Below are positions 9,666 to 21,914 of a stretch of DNA of 64,000 bases, one piece after another. Position 1 is the stretch's first letter. The number at the start of each line of letters is the position of its first letter. This DNA comes from Neurospora intermedia (lineage: Eukaryota > Ascomycota > Sordariomycetes > Sordariales > Sordariaceae). The stretch is taken from NCBI GenBank assembly GCA_037102815.1, contig BTPP01000007.1, positions 186,001-250,000 of the forward strand, read 5' to 3'. A program made the translations under genes and the position numbers. The notes beneath the pieces were generated by a model, which did not search any database, was not told the DNA's origin, and saw only the letters and a program-made list of their open reading frames with translations.

Positions 9666-12600
9666 TGTGAAGGTGGTGGTTTGGTGTGTCACTTACGACT
9701 GATGGCTGGGAATAAAGTGGATGGGCTCAAAGACTCACCTTTGGAGGGTGAGACGTGATGGGAGATATATCTGGATCATGCACGACGAAAAAGGAGGTGT
9801 GGTCTCTGCCGTTCCCCGAACAGCAAGCTTCATGCAGTTGGCTTGCTCTGGACCTTTGTTTCCATTGCATCGGCATCGCACCGCAAGAGGTCGAATCTCA
9901 CACTCAAACGCTACCTCTGATAACACGGATCACACCCCGGCCATGTGGGCTTGTCATCCATGTGTGGCTCAACCCGATAGCGTACATCGATACCTACGTA
10001 TCGCTCCTTGTCTGTCTCCCAGCAGCGAGGGGCAGTAATCTCAAATATCGAATGTCGCAGAGTCTGGACTTTTGCATGGTTGGACCGACTGGTGGCGCTA
10101 CCTGTCAATATATGGAAAACAACACTACAGGCCCAGGGCCCTTGAGAAGTCCGGAAAGTGGGAGCTGGCTAGGAAGTCTGGATGCCTCAGACCTTGACTC
10201 TCAGGGTCAATGTTTGCGATTGATGCTACGGAGGGGCACGTTTATGATGGAGATGCGAGTTCATGTTTCCTGCAACCTACCTACCTTCCCAAAACTCGAC
10301 TGCATGAACGAAGCAACCAGAATCCAACAAAGGCCGCTCTTGGCCTTGAGAGAAAGCTGCAGAAGACGAAAGCAAATGGCCAGTGACGGAGGAGGTTCTT
10401 CCCTTTCACGCAAAGTCAACAATGAGGCAAGTGTAGCGAGCGTGGTTGCGGTCGTTGCAACCGACGACCCTAGTTCATCCAATCGGAACAACTTATTTAC
10501 ACGGACGAACGAATCGAAGGAACGAACAGCTATGTCGCACAGTGTCGTTTTGCGGGTTGGGGTAGTAGGCAAAACGGTGCTGCATGCCACTTGTCGTTCG
10601 ATTGTTCAGTCATATAAATTCTAGGCGGACGACGACAAGGGCGATAAATGGTCAACCAGGTCGTATCAGCGACAATCTAGAGTGTCATCGCGCCGGTGGC
10701 ATTTTTACCGAGAAACCTTCCGAGAACAATCCATCGAACGAAAGGCCCCTCGTGAGCTGCCATTCCCAAGTCTTGTGCTTCAAAAGTTGAACAGTCATTT
10801 GTGGCTTGACCTAGATGCCCAAATCCTAGGGTGAGGTACAGCTTCAGTTTCTCTTTCACCGCTTCAGTTATCTGTTCTCCCAGTATCCCAAATTTGATGC
10901 TACATTTTCGAGTGTTTAGCTTGTTGGGTTTCGAAGTTCCATCACCCCAGCTCGGAGAGCATTTGATATTCTCACATCTCTGGTCTACCCTCACTGACGT
11001 CCCTTTAGATAACCTTTTCAGAGTGAAGCCACAGCTCTTAGCCCCTTGAAATCCAACTCCTCAGGCGCTGCCCGGCCGCGAATATTTATGGGCCTGACAG
11101 CGGCAGCACCCGTGCCGCACTGTACCGGATGCCACTTCCGACCAAGTCGAAACCGGCTCGGGTTTAAAATTAGGTCCTGTCATGCTCCCATTCCACCAAC
11201 AGCACCGCCGGCGCCAGGCTCGCGATCCCGGTACGCCATTCCGCTACGCGCTCCGTTAACACCTTATCACTAAAATCAGAACCGCGAATCGTTGCCGGAT
11301 GGAATGGACTGCCATCAGGTCACATCAAGGTGTGTGTGGAAATTCGGCGGAATATTCTCCCATTGGCTTTGTTGGTGAGGAGGTCTTCGTGGACGTCAAC
11401 CAACCGGAAAAAAAAAATAAACAGACAGAGACTGAAACCTCGCGGAACGTGGTCTTTCATGCCGATAAGGTTCAAAAAAGCAAGCAAGCTCCTCGAGGAA
11501 TCCATCATAGGCATCTTACCAAGGATCATGTCGTACTCGTGTTGCCGGCGATGTCCTGATGTGCATTTCGGATTTTACTGGTACCACTCCAGCAACAACG
11601 TCGAGTTTCAGACAGTGGGAAAGAGGAAGGGCGAAGCGAGGTAGGTAGCATTCTGCTTCGAAAGAAGAAAAAGAGACCCCGGACTGGTCGGTTTCTGGTT
11701 CTGCGAGTAGGAAGGGGGCCGGAATTCATGTTGCTTTTGATGACACCACCGCACGCAGAGGGTTCCTTTCTAGAACAACTTCTTCAAGGGTCCATTCCTT
11801 GTCAATACCTAACCTGGTATCCAAATCAGTCTCGCAAATGTCTTCCGGTTTCCGCGAGCACGCAAAGTCTCCAACTTCGTCTTACGCCTGAGCCAGACGC
11901 CGCTTGTCTGAATGTTCCAGTTGGGAACGACAGAAAGAAGAAAATGGTAGACCCGTTCTCGACCTAGAGGGATTGACTCCGTCCTAGTCTCGGTTTCGGT
12001 CTCGGACCGTTAGCGAGAGTGAACCCGTGGATACCTGTACAATGGTTCACGATGGAAACCATGAAGAAACTGGATCTGGGGTAAATTCCCACTCGAACCC
12101 TCCTCCCTTCCGTCCATACCTCCGCTCCCCGGATCACCGGCGTACCAGGGCAACCAAATCGCCCACCGTATCCACGCCAATGAATGGATCGATGATCAGT
12201 CCAGGCATCAGTCCGACCGGCGTGGGGTGATGGCCTATCTCCGGCAACTCTTATCATCAAATAACCCCCCAACAACATAAAGGTACCTCTAGGCAACTTC
12301 GTAAGGCTCAGCCAGTCACCTGAAGAAGAGGAGGAAGGATGCCTGAACCCTTCTCGCACCCCAGAACAAACCAGTGACCAGTGACCAAAGCAGGACAGGC
12401 CCTTACGGACTCAGCTTCATGCCTTGAGGTTGTCTTCATCTAATTACCTGCAGGTACCAGGGGTTCACCACCTGTTTCTGGTTACAGAGAAGTGGGTTCC
12501 GGATGTCTTCTCTGTTCGGTCGGTTGGATTGAGGAATCGAGATCCAAGGTTACACTCTGATTCTCCCAAGTCCCAACGATCGTTCGCAAGAAAACCCTCA

Positions 12601-12920
12601 AAAGAGAAAGGTGAAGACCATTGTCATGAGAGAAACAACAACAGAAAAAGCAAGCTGGAATTATAGGTACTCTATTATTCAGTGACTGCATGAGAGTTGA
12701 CAATGGCGAATAAACACCACATGGATGCCTTTCTGTTACAAGGCCTCTTCATACATCTGGCCAGGCGCCTCCCAAGACCTGCTTGAGACATCAACATGAT
12801 GGAAATGGAATGACATAAGACACGACTAAGCAAACATTCGTTCACGAACAATACCTCCCTTCCACCCGTGTTCCAAAACACCCAGAAAGTCATTCGTTTA
12901 TTCATTCATTCGTTACAGCC
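9666..12920. other. Long intergenic region (3.3 kb), no supported gene
   Basis: No open frame here has recognisable domains or a convincing exon structure. The longest (9,755-10,624, 289 codons) has random-looking composition and is rejected below. The part near 12,860-12,920 is the likely leader of the rhodopsin-domain gene, with ATTC repeats just before its ATG. Confidence 0.5.
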
Positions 12921-14829
12921 ATGGCTGACTCAGTATCAGCTTCAGCCTTTACACACCAAAGGCCGTCGGAGGCGTACATGCAGGCCAATAAGGGCCCAGG
13001 AGTCATAGCCGTCATCACCACCATCGTGACCATCAGCACCGTCTTTGTGTTTGCCCGTCTCTTCGTGAGGACGAGGATACTGGGAAAAGTGGAGGTGGAT
13101 GATTGTTTGATCCTTCTTGGATTAGTGAGTTTCTCTCTTTTATCTACTGCATCTCATCTGCCAGGCCTCATCAAACCTCATCCAAGACTAACATGATACT
13201 CTATTTCACCTACGGCAGGCATGTGCGTGGATATGTGTCGGCATGACCGTTGCCTCGGTGTATCATGGATTTGGCAGGCACTTCGACGTCTTACCTCTCG
13301 ATGGAAAACAGCAGATGATCAAATGGGCCTTCTTCAGCTTCACGCCCAGCATCCTCGCCTTCACCATTCCCAAGTTCGCCGTCGTGACTCTGCTGACGCG
13401 GCTACTGAACCCGGCCCGGTGGCACCGTGTTTTTCTCTGGGTGTTGGTCAGCACTTGCCAGGTGGCTATCCTTGGCTGCGCCGTCATCTTGTTTGCCCAG
13501 TGCACGCCTTCGCGGGCGCAATGGGACTTTTCCATCACCAATGTCAAGTGCTGGAGTCCGTGGTTGTTGGTGAGGTATTCCATGGTTGCTGGATGTAAGT
13601 ACCTTTCATGACTGAAGACCAGACTGAGACGAAAAAGTCTAACTCACATTCACTGCTCACAGGTTTCTCCGCCTTGACCGATCTTTACCTCGCCGTTTAC
13701 CCCACCATCGTCCTCTTCAAACTGCAAATCAACAACAAGAAGAAGATCGCCCTCTGTTCCGCTCTGAGCATCGGATCTGTTTCGGCCATCGTGTCCATCT
13801 ACAAATCCACTCGTCTGCCCTCGCTCGCCGGGGCTGATTTCTCCTGGGATACCACCGATCTGGTCATCTGGTCCCTGTAAGCTTCAGTCCTCGTTTCGTC
13901 TTCATCCGCCCCGTTCCACCCCCCTCCCTCACGCCACATCTCACTAACCTCTACCCCACAGCATCGAAGGCAGCACCATCATCATCGCCTCCTGCATCCC
14001 CCTCCTCCAACCGCTCCTCGACGTCCTCATGGGCCGCCGCACCCTGTGCAGCACCCCGAGATCAGGCGGCTACAACAAGTCCAGTGGAGGAGGAAACGGA
14101 GTCTACTACGGCGGCGGCCGCCGTCACACCCACTTGTCGACCACGCGCGACAGCTACCACAAGCAACTATGGTCCAAGTCCAGATCCCCCAAATCCACCG
14201 TTGACGACGTGGAACTCCAAGCCGGCGGAGGCGCCTCCATGTCCATGTCCAAGAACCTAAAGTCACCAAAGAATGCTGCGGAACTACAAGATGATGATGA
14301 TGACTTGCTCGTCGTGACGACGCCGGCAACTGCAGCCGGGTCCGAGACTTATTTTGCTGTTGAAGTGGGACTCGGAGGAGACATGGGGGATGGGTTACGG
14401 TATAGTCATGATGCAAAGGCAGAAAGTCAGGAGAGTATCTTGATTTTGATGGGACATCGTGGGCAGGACATGGAGGATCACAATGGACAAGATGAAGAGG
14501 GAAATGGACACTTGCAGCCGCGAAGGGGAACAGGGAATCATGGAATGGTAGACGACAGAATACGGTCCTCGGTGGCAACGACGATGTCGGGGGTCGTGCT
14601 TGGGCAGGGGCAGGGGCATGAGACGGGGCCTGCTGGTGGTGGTGGAAGGGGGGTTATCTCTCGTACTCCCACTCCGATGGGAATGATTATGAGGACGCAA
14701 GAGGTTACGATGACTGTTGAACAGACAACGCAAGGTGGTGGTGGTGGAGGTGGTGGGTTTGATGCTGGGCATGGTACGAATGGTGATATGCCTGCTTACC
14801 CTGCTAGGACGGCGAGTTTGAGGTGGTAA
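12921..14829 (+). CDS. Fungal rhodopsin-domain (PTH11-like) seven-helix membrane protein
   Basis: Four exons (12,921-13,124; 13,219-13,594; 13,663-13,876; 13,962-14,829) with 94-, 68- and 85-bp introns give 553 aa. All junctions are GT..AG and keep frame. The first half has about seven hydrophobic segments: VIAVITTIVTISTVFVFARL, then DDCLILLGL, helices near FFSFTPSILAFTIPKFAVVT and FLWVLVSTCQVAILGCAVIL, FSALTDLYLAVYPTIVLFKL, and a last one after IEGSTIIIASCIPLLQPLLD. The order, the DD after helix 2 and the ECxP-like Cys spacing match the fungal rhodopsin/SAT4 domain found in plasma-membrane and putative signalling proteins. The C-terminal 260 residues are a hydrophilic Gly/Asp/Thr-rich tail, presumably cytoplasmic. 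Ligand unknown. Confidence 0.88.
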
Positions 14830-17800
14830 CCTCAGTGCTCAGAGAGATATGTACGAAGGAAGTGGAAGGTATCATGGAGGAGATAGGTCAAAGCTTGAGG
14901 CTGTTGGCCAGCGTCTGTTGTGGAAAAGAGTGAGAAGGTTGAAAAAGAGAAAAGGTGGTTAGATGAGAAACGCGGGCTGGAGAAAGATACGAGGAGGCAA
15001 GAGCTCCCTACCAGAACGCACCTGCAGGCGCTGGCGACAAAAAAAAAAAGGTGAGATCCAGGGTACCTCTGTGAAGAAAGTACCTTATGTTTTGGAGAAG
15101 GCAAGGCACGACGGATGATGACGAAAAAAACATAGAGGTACCTTCAGGGGGGGATTGGCGGCTTCTTTTGTTTCGTTGAGTTTTTTTGTTCATGTACACA
15201 TGTACCACAACTTTGTTTTTACCTGTACATATGTGGAAGAGATGTCTGCATCGCGCAAGAAATGTTGAGCAGTCATCACACTCAATGACCTCGACCGATA
15301 GTGACGCTTGATGCTGAATCCAATTTCATTTTTCGAGATGGTCAGTTCCATCGCGTCGCTCTTCATCAATGGAATCCTCGTCAGATTATCGTCCATCCCT
15401 CATCGACGATTCGTCTGATATGAATTTGACATACCAACAGTGGATAAACTCCCGTAGCCCTCACCAATACATCCTCTCCCACAACTCCTCAACTGCATTT
15501 TAGCAAGCACGGGATTGTGCCTCCCGCCCTGTGGGTGAGTCCTTCTTGGCTTCCTCTTCGCTCGCAACAACCCATTCTCGTTGTTAGCCAGGCACGCTGC
15601 CAAAGTCCCTATGATTTCGATCAGCGGAAAGACATGTCATCTATCAAAGGTATTACAACTGAGAAATGAAGGATGCAAGTTAATATCTTGTCCCAAACCG
15701 CTGGAACGGAACTTCAACAACTCCATTGCTACGCTGCTTTAGGCTTCGTGCCTGCTTCTAGGTATGCTGGCGTTGTCCTGACTGGCTCGCTGCGTACCGC
15801 GTTCTCATAACCGTCGGCTGGGTTAGCTAGAAGTAGATGTACATACACCTCATGAGATTGACAACTTGAACTCCATCTGGGATCCAACCTACTCAGTCCG
15901 GGATTACTGGACTTTTTAGGTTAACATGTCAAACTTGGTGCTTTCTGCCGTGTAACGTAATCTCGAGCCGCTGTCCCACCTATTTAAGCTAGCAGGAACT
16001 CAACCCTTTTTAGATCCCAGAAAGTGTCAAGTCAGATGGGGGGAAATCAAAAGCGGTTGAGCCTCTTGGCGGATTTGAGCCACCACTCACATCACATCAC
16101 AGAGCCATCAGCTTTCACAGCCTTCAGTATCTTCACATGCATCTTCCCTTTCAGATTCGGTCCCGGAGGAAGGGGGATTGACCTGGTAGGTAGCCAAGCC
16201 TGAGATCCTCAACGTCGGTTCCAGCATCCCAATACAGTCCTAAGTTCGTAGACTAAACGCGGAGAAGCACAAGAAGTGAAAAGATGGGAGTGTAGAACAT
16301 GCACTTGTGGTTAAGTTGCCAAAGCGCGGCGTAGGTTCCCTTGGCGTGGTAGTATTATGCAGAGGAGGTAGTAGCAAGACGGCTGAAAGTGGTTTTCTGT
16401 GACTGGATGTCACTGGATGGACAACGTATGTAACGGGGAACTCGGGATAGACTCGAGACTTGGCAAGTATATAAGCCAGTCATGCCTACCTTCCAAGACT
16501 CTATCATGATGTGCCTGTTGGACTTTATGTTTCTGTCAGTTCACTTCCCTTCCTACAAGAGCAACGACACACCAATCAGACGAACTTTTCTGCGTAAAAC
16601 CGCCTTCCGATCGACTTTGAAAGGTAATACTTAACTTGACGCCCACGAGCGACACATTTCTTCCTGTCAAACCATCCAGATCAGTCGAGTCCTTCTGAGC
16701 GTGCTGCAATGGTCCGCCCAACCGTGTTTGATGATCCTTCCTTCCATTCTTCTTGCCCGCTATTTCTTCAATCGCCACATTTCTTATTCCAACCCTCGAA
16801 CCTCAACCCTCAATCGACCCCGAAACGTGCGCTGCTGACAGCCCGGTTAACAAACCATAGGGCTTGGCTCCCCGAACTCCTCTTCTTGGCCTCGCCATTG
16901 CGCCATGTTTCACGCAGTCAAGTAAAAGTTCGCATTGGGTCGCATGTAAACTCAACTCACTCTTCTTACATACCTCTACCTCTACCCATCTCTGCCATTC
17001 TCCAATCGATAAAAGAAAAAAGGAAAGGTGACAGTCCAATCCAGGCATACCAGGAAACACGCTAACGGATCAAATACCCTCTATCCCGGCTTGGTATCTA
17101 CACATGTGAGTACACTACCTGGTATTTATCCGGGGAAGCCTGTCTACCCCCCTCCCTTTCCGTGTCATCACCCAATCCGCAGCCTTTCTTTACTTCTCTA
17201 CCCCATCCCACCCCATCCTACCCCAGACCTCCACAAAATGCCAAGCGCTCGGTACATGCAAAACAGGGACATTACCCCGGATCCCCATCTTTACGTTTAC
17301 ACGTGTTTGTGTAGGTAAATCATGGGATGGGATGGGGTAAGACGACACGGCGGCGGCGTGCGGCGGCGCATGTGCAACATGAACATGAATATGGACATGA
17401 ACATAGAGGTAACCGTCTCATTCAATTGGCCATCTCCGACCGGAAAGGGGTTAGGCTGTCAACCCAACAATGATTTCCCCCGCCCCCAGTATCTCCGGAA
17501 GAGGTTAGAGTAAAGTTGGGGAACTTGAGACTTGGTGTAACAAGCATCATGATTGGAGGAGGATTCTGGACGTTTAACTCGAGTATGGTTCAATCCCTCC
17601 CCGCACGAACGAGCCGTGCCATATCTAGAGGTAAGGATACAGTGATCCGTGATTGTATGTACCTACAATATATCCTGCCAGGGATGGAGGAATGGGAAAA
17701 ATGGGGTACATGATGATCCTCCGGACGGTTTGATATATGTGCGGAGTCGCACCCTATCACCTGGTTGCTCTGAAGGTATGTAGCTGAACCAAAGTATCGA

Positions 17801-18013
17801 ATCCAGGCAGCCGGTCCATGGTTCAAGGTTCCTGTCAGTTTATACATAGATAGATAGACGTGCCCTGCCGCGATCTTACCTACTTTCCCCAGATAGACTC
17901 CCGTCTCCTCTGCTCTCTTGCTTTCCACTTTCCAACCATCACCACCCGCCAACCTTTGGCAACTCAAACCTCCTCCTGCCAGCAGTAGCCGACATCGACA
18001 GAATCATCTCAAA
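14830..18013. other. Long intergenic region (3.2 kb)
   Basis: No gene with domains or credible splicing was found. A TATA-like word (tatataag) lies near 16,468 but no supported coding region follows it. Short open frames at 16,536-17,513 overlap on both strands and look like chance. The final 300 bp, pyrimidine-rich and leading to ATG 18,014, is the sugar-transporter leader. Confidence 0.5.
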
Positions 18014-19947
18014 ATGGGCGGTGCAGGCGGTGACTTCGGTGGTTCCGACCCCGTCATCTCCCGCCTCGCCAAAGAGGACCCAATCCCGTGGTACAAGAAA
18101 CCCAACTTGCGATTCCTCTACTTTATGCTCTTCCCGACATGTATGGGCATCGAGTTGACGTCGGGATTTGATTCCCAGATGATCAACGCCCTGCAGATTT
18201 TGGAGTCGTGGATCCAGTGTATGTCTTCCATCTTAATCGTTCTCCGTGTCAGCGTCGTGCGGTCCTCGGACGGAGGCTGGAGGAATGGACGTGGTGCCGC
18301 TCTGGTTCCTTGCTAACCACAGTACCGCAGACTTCGACAATCCGCAGGGTGCTCTCAAAGGCATCATCAGCGCAGCATACTCTCTTGGTGCCATTCTGTC
18401 GCTTCCCCTGGTGCCCATCATCAACGATAGGTTCGGTCGAAGATGGTCCATCGCTCTCGGCTCAATCGTCATGGTTGTGGGCGCCATCATTCAGGGGTTC
18501 TCCCAACATGGTGAGCACTTACATACCTCCCGCTTTTCGACCCTAAAGACCATGAAAACGCTAACCCTGACCGCTGTCATCAACAGTCGGCATGTACATC
18601 GTCGCCCGCATGATTCTCGGCTTCGGCATTCCCACTTGTATCGTCTCCGGCTCCTCCCTTATCGGCGAACTTGCCTACCCGAAAGAACGTCCCGTCTTGA
18701 CCTCGCTCTTCAACGTGTCCTATTTCGTCGGTCAGATTGTTGCTGCCGCCATTGTCTTTGGCACCAACAGCATCGCAAGCAATTGGGGCTGGAGGATCCC
18801 CTCGCTTCTCCAGATTTGTCCTTCACTGCTTCAACTTGCCTTTGTCTTGTACGTCTTGAGTCATGGGTCTTGTTGGCCAAAGAACGGAATTCGCTAACCT
18901 GAAAAAATGCAGTTTCATCCCCGAGAGTCCCCGTTGGCTAATCACCAAGGACCGCTCCCAGGAAGCCCACGATATTCTGAAAAAGTACCACGGAGAGATG
19001 GAGCGCGGTGAGGAATTCGTTGCCGCCGAGTTCGCCCAGATGCAAGCCGTCATCCGTCTCGAATATGAAACCGTGTCCAAGAGCTCATGGATGGATCTCC
19101 TCCGAACGCCGGGCATGCGCAAGCGTCTTCTCATCTCGTCCATGCTCGGCCTCTTCACCCAGTGGTCCGGAAACACTCTCATCTCCTACTTCCTCGGCGA
19201 CCTCCTCAAGATGATTGGCTTCACCGATTCGACCTTTATCCAAAAGATCAACGTCTCCATCGCCTGCTGGAGTTTGTTCTGTGGCGTGACCGTTTCGCTC
19301 CTTGTCACCCGTATCAGACGTCGTATCATGTACATGGCCTGCACCATCAGCTTGCTGCTGTGCTATATCGCATGGACTGTCTCCATGGAGCGCGCCATGA
19401 CAGGCAAGGCGAATGGGACACCCAACAACGGGGCGAACATCGCCACCCTCTTCTTCATCTACATGTACTCGCCGTGCTATAACATGGGTTATAACGCCTT
19501 GACCTACAGTAAGTTGAACTCCCATGTCCTGTTCAGAGGTCAATGTCACTCACTCAAAGGGCAGCTTACATGGTGGAAGTCTGGCCGTATGCCGAGCGCT
19601 CCCGTGGTATCGCCGTTTTCCAGCTCTTTGGTCGTCTGGCCGGTTTCTTCACCACCTTTGTCAACCCTATCGGTCTCAAGAATGTTGGCTGGAAGTACCT
19701 CATTTCGTACTGCTGCTGGCTCGCATTTGAGGTCTGCTTCGTCTACTTCATGTTCCCTGAAACCATGGGTCGGACACTCGAAGAACTTACCTTCATGTTC
19801 GAGGGCGAGGACCTTCAGAGACAGGCCAATGCCGCTGCCGAGAAGGTGGTCAACCACACTGAGCATGACACTACTGGCCTCGGGAGGCGCAGCACCAACG
19901 AAAACAAGCTGGGCGGCTCGGCTGAGGTAAAGGAGCATGTCCCATGA
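18014..19947 (+). CDS. MFS sugar transporter (lactose/hexose permease-like)
   Basis: Five exons (18,014-18,218; 18,331-18,510; 18,587-18,848; 18,913-19,508; 19,565-19,947), all GT..AG, encode 541 aa. Family hallmarks are NDRFGRRWSIALGS (loop 2-3 motif), the sixth-helix end FFIPESPRWLITKDRSQEA, and the C-terminal FPETMGRTLEELTFMFE. About 12 hydrophobic helices are present. The start was set at MGGAGGDFGG because the longer upstream frame lacks coding character. The role is proton-coupled or facilitated uptake of a mono- or disaccharide at the plasma membrane; the exact sugar cannot be read from sequence. It lies 680 bp upstream of a secreted polysaccharide lyase on the same strand, suggesting the two may serve one carbon source. 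Confidence 0.93.
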
Positions 19948-20627
19948 TTGAGTTTTGGGCGGTGAATGTGGGGTTCTGTGTCGGTTTGGGAATGGCCTTG
20001 AATATTTGTGAAGTGTTGGGTATCTGTAGTAGGACATATACGATGTTGTGTGCCGGCGTAGAACAGAAGCATTTCTCCTTCGATGTGTTGGATGTGATCT
20101 CTTCTTCGAGGAAATGAAATCAGTTCGACCTGCATTTGTCGAGAGCGTAAAGCCTGAACCGCATGTGTCTTCGCAATGGTGCTTTGTTAGCCATGCCCAT
20201 ATTTCCGAGCGACCGATAAACAGCAGGATAAGGTGCCCTAAGCGGTAATGTTAAGGTATCGTAAAGGGCATCCTCATTCGATGAAAATACTTCCAAGGCT
20301 CCTGTTGATACCACCTACCTGTTTAACCTTAGTAAGCGCCGGAGACGCCACCAATATTCCGCCCAGGCAGCCGATATGAGAAGGCCGCGATTGGATTGTA
20401 AGCTCGTATGTTATGGCCGCTTACTCACAACATGCGAAGAGGTTCTTACTCATGTCCCTTTTAGCTGAGAACTTCAACGACCTTGTAATGTTGTGAGAAA
20501 AGTACAAAAGCCGACAATGAGCCGACCGTCCTCTCATGGAGAAGCTTCTTGAGCATCCAACCTTGCTACCTCCTCAATTAAATACCGACCCGCCCGATAA
20601 CTGTCTTTGATATCTCTTGAACGCAAC
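19948..20627. other. Intergenic region between sugar transporter and lyase
   Basis: Contains the transporter's 3' flank and the lyase promoter. No additional gene is seen. The lyase leader is marked by the AT-rich word caattaaatacc about 50 bp before its ATG. Confidence 0.55.
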
Positions 20628-21389
20628 ATGGGTATCGGACATATGCTCATCGCCGCGCTCGCGGCTGTGACGCCCGTCATCGTCCAGGGAACTCAAATCT
20701 TCAGCAACCACGGCACCCTCAGCGGCTGGGATGGCCAACAGACCGAAAACAAGGGCAAGATCTCCGAAGTGACCAACGTGGTGTACGAGGGAGGCACGGC
20801 CCTCAAGTTCGAGCAGACCTACGACTCTTCCTACTCGGGTCGCTACCACGCTGAAGTGCGGACCCTCAACGGCTACGCCCGGGGCGAGACACGCTTCTAT
20901 GGCTTCATGTTCCGTCTGCAAGGCGACTGGCAGTCGAGCCCCGCGCAGTCCTATAACCTTGCTCAGTTCATCGGCAACTTTGGCTCCAGCAGTTGTGATG
21001 AGTGGTCGCCTACAACCATGGTCTGGGTCAATGGAAACCGTCTCATGACCAGAGTCAAGAGTGGCACGCTCTGCTCTCCCTCAACCACTCCTTTCGACAC
21101 CGGCATCAACGTCAGCGCTGGTGCCTGGCACAAAATTGTGATGCAGGTCAGTTGGAGGAGCGACAGCTCAGGCTTTTTCAAGCTCTGGTATGATGGAACC
21201 AAGGTCGTCGAGCACTACGACATCAAGACGACCCTCGACACCAACGTGAGATTCCAGTTCCGAGTCGGTCTCTACGCCAATGCTTGGTATGATTCGGGCT
21301 ATTCTGGCTCTCAGCCCTTCCGCCAGGTTTGGTTTGATGAGATTGCAATTGGTGATACTTTTGCGGATGCGGATCCCGACCAGTGGTGA
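20628..21389 (+). CDS. Secreted polysaccharide lyase family 20 (glucuronan lyase-like)
   Basis: A single exon of 253 aa. The start is the ATG at 20,628; an upstream TTG extension is not needed. Residues 1-21 (MGIGHMLIAALAAVTPVIVQG) are a signal peptide, so the enzyme is secreted. The mature part is one beta-jelly-roll-like domain. It has GTALKFEQTYDSSYSGRYHA, TRFYGFMFRLQGDW, YNLAQFIGNFG, AWHKIVMQVSWRSDSSGFFK, WYDGTKVV and a last strand FRQVWFDEIAIGD. The size, about 250 residues, and this pattern match PL20, whose known fungal member is an endo-acting beta-1,4-glucuronan lyase. It probably cleaves beta-linked glucuronic-acid polymers by beta-elimination. The substrate is inferred from family only. 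Confidence 0.82.
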   Translation: MGIGHMLIAALAAVTPVIVQGTQIFSNHGTLSGWDGQQTENKGKISEVTNVVYEGGTALKFEQTYDSSYSGRYHAEVRTLNGYARGETRFYGFMFRLQGDWQSSPAQSYNLAQFIGNFGSSSCDEWSPTTMVWVNGNRLMTRVKSGTLCSPSTTPFDTGINVSAGAWHKIVMQVSWRSDSSGFFKLWYDGTKVVEHYDIKTTLDTNVRFQFRVGLYANAWYDSGYSGSQPFRQVWFDEIAIGDTFADADPDQW

Positions 21390-21914
21390 ACAGTATGTGG
21401 TTGATAGTGGAGTGCCGAGGTACTCGGGCGACGATCAAGGGCGGTCAGCCTCCGGCAATATCGGCCTCCGGCATTGCGGCTCTGATACAAATAACCACCC
21501 ATGTCTCGGACAAAAGTTGTACGTAGTGTCATAGATATGTATTGTAGCGAAAGAACGACATGGAATCCTTGACGTCAATCCGAAAGTGCCGAGGTTTGCT
21601 GAAGATGCTCGTGCTGTCCCCCAGATTTGCGGGGAAAGAGATTGCTGGGATGAGCTCTCATTCGCCGCCTCAATGATCGATAAGCTCTGTTCAGGTCGTC
21701 CAAAGAACGCCCTTTTATCGAAAACGGCAAAGCGTACAAGTTAGATACATGGCCGGCCGGCGACCTCCTTTCTGTTCTTGCGGTGTCTAAGCGGGTAAGG
21801 CCAGGCGCTAACGAACGTCCTTCAAGTATAAGATGCTGCTTCCTGCGAGACTGGGTTTTGAGAGCTGCATACAAGGTTTGCCTTTGTAGTTTTCACCTGT
21901 ACAGTGACACAATC
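21390..21914. other. Intergenic region
   Basis: Holds the lyase 3' flank and the promoter/leader of the acyl-CoA synthetase gene. No gene or motif supported. Confidence 0.5.

Noticed and set aside
9690-9700. Possible 5' UTR intron donor (gtaagt on minus strand) upstream of the O-methyltransferase ATG
   Set aside because: No matching upstream exon can be supported and the ATG at 9,665 stands without it.
9755-10624. 289-codon open frame on the plus strand
   Set aside because: No domain, no family pattern, random-looking amino-acid mix, and a competing short frame on the other strand. Probably chance.
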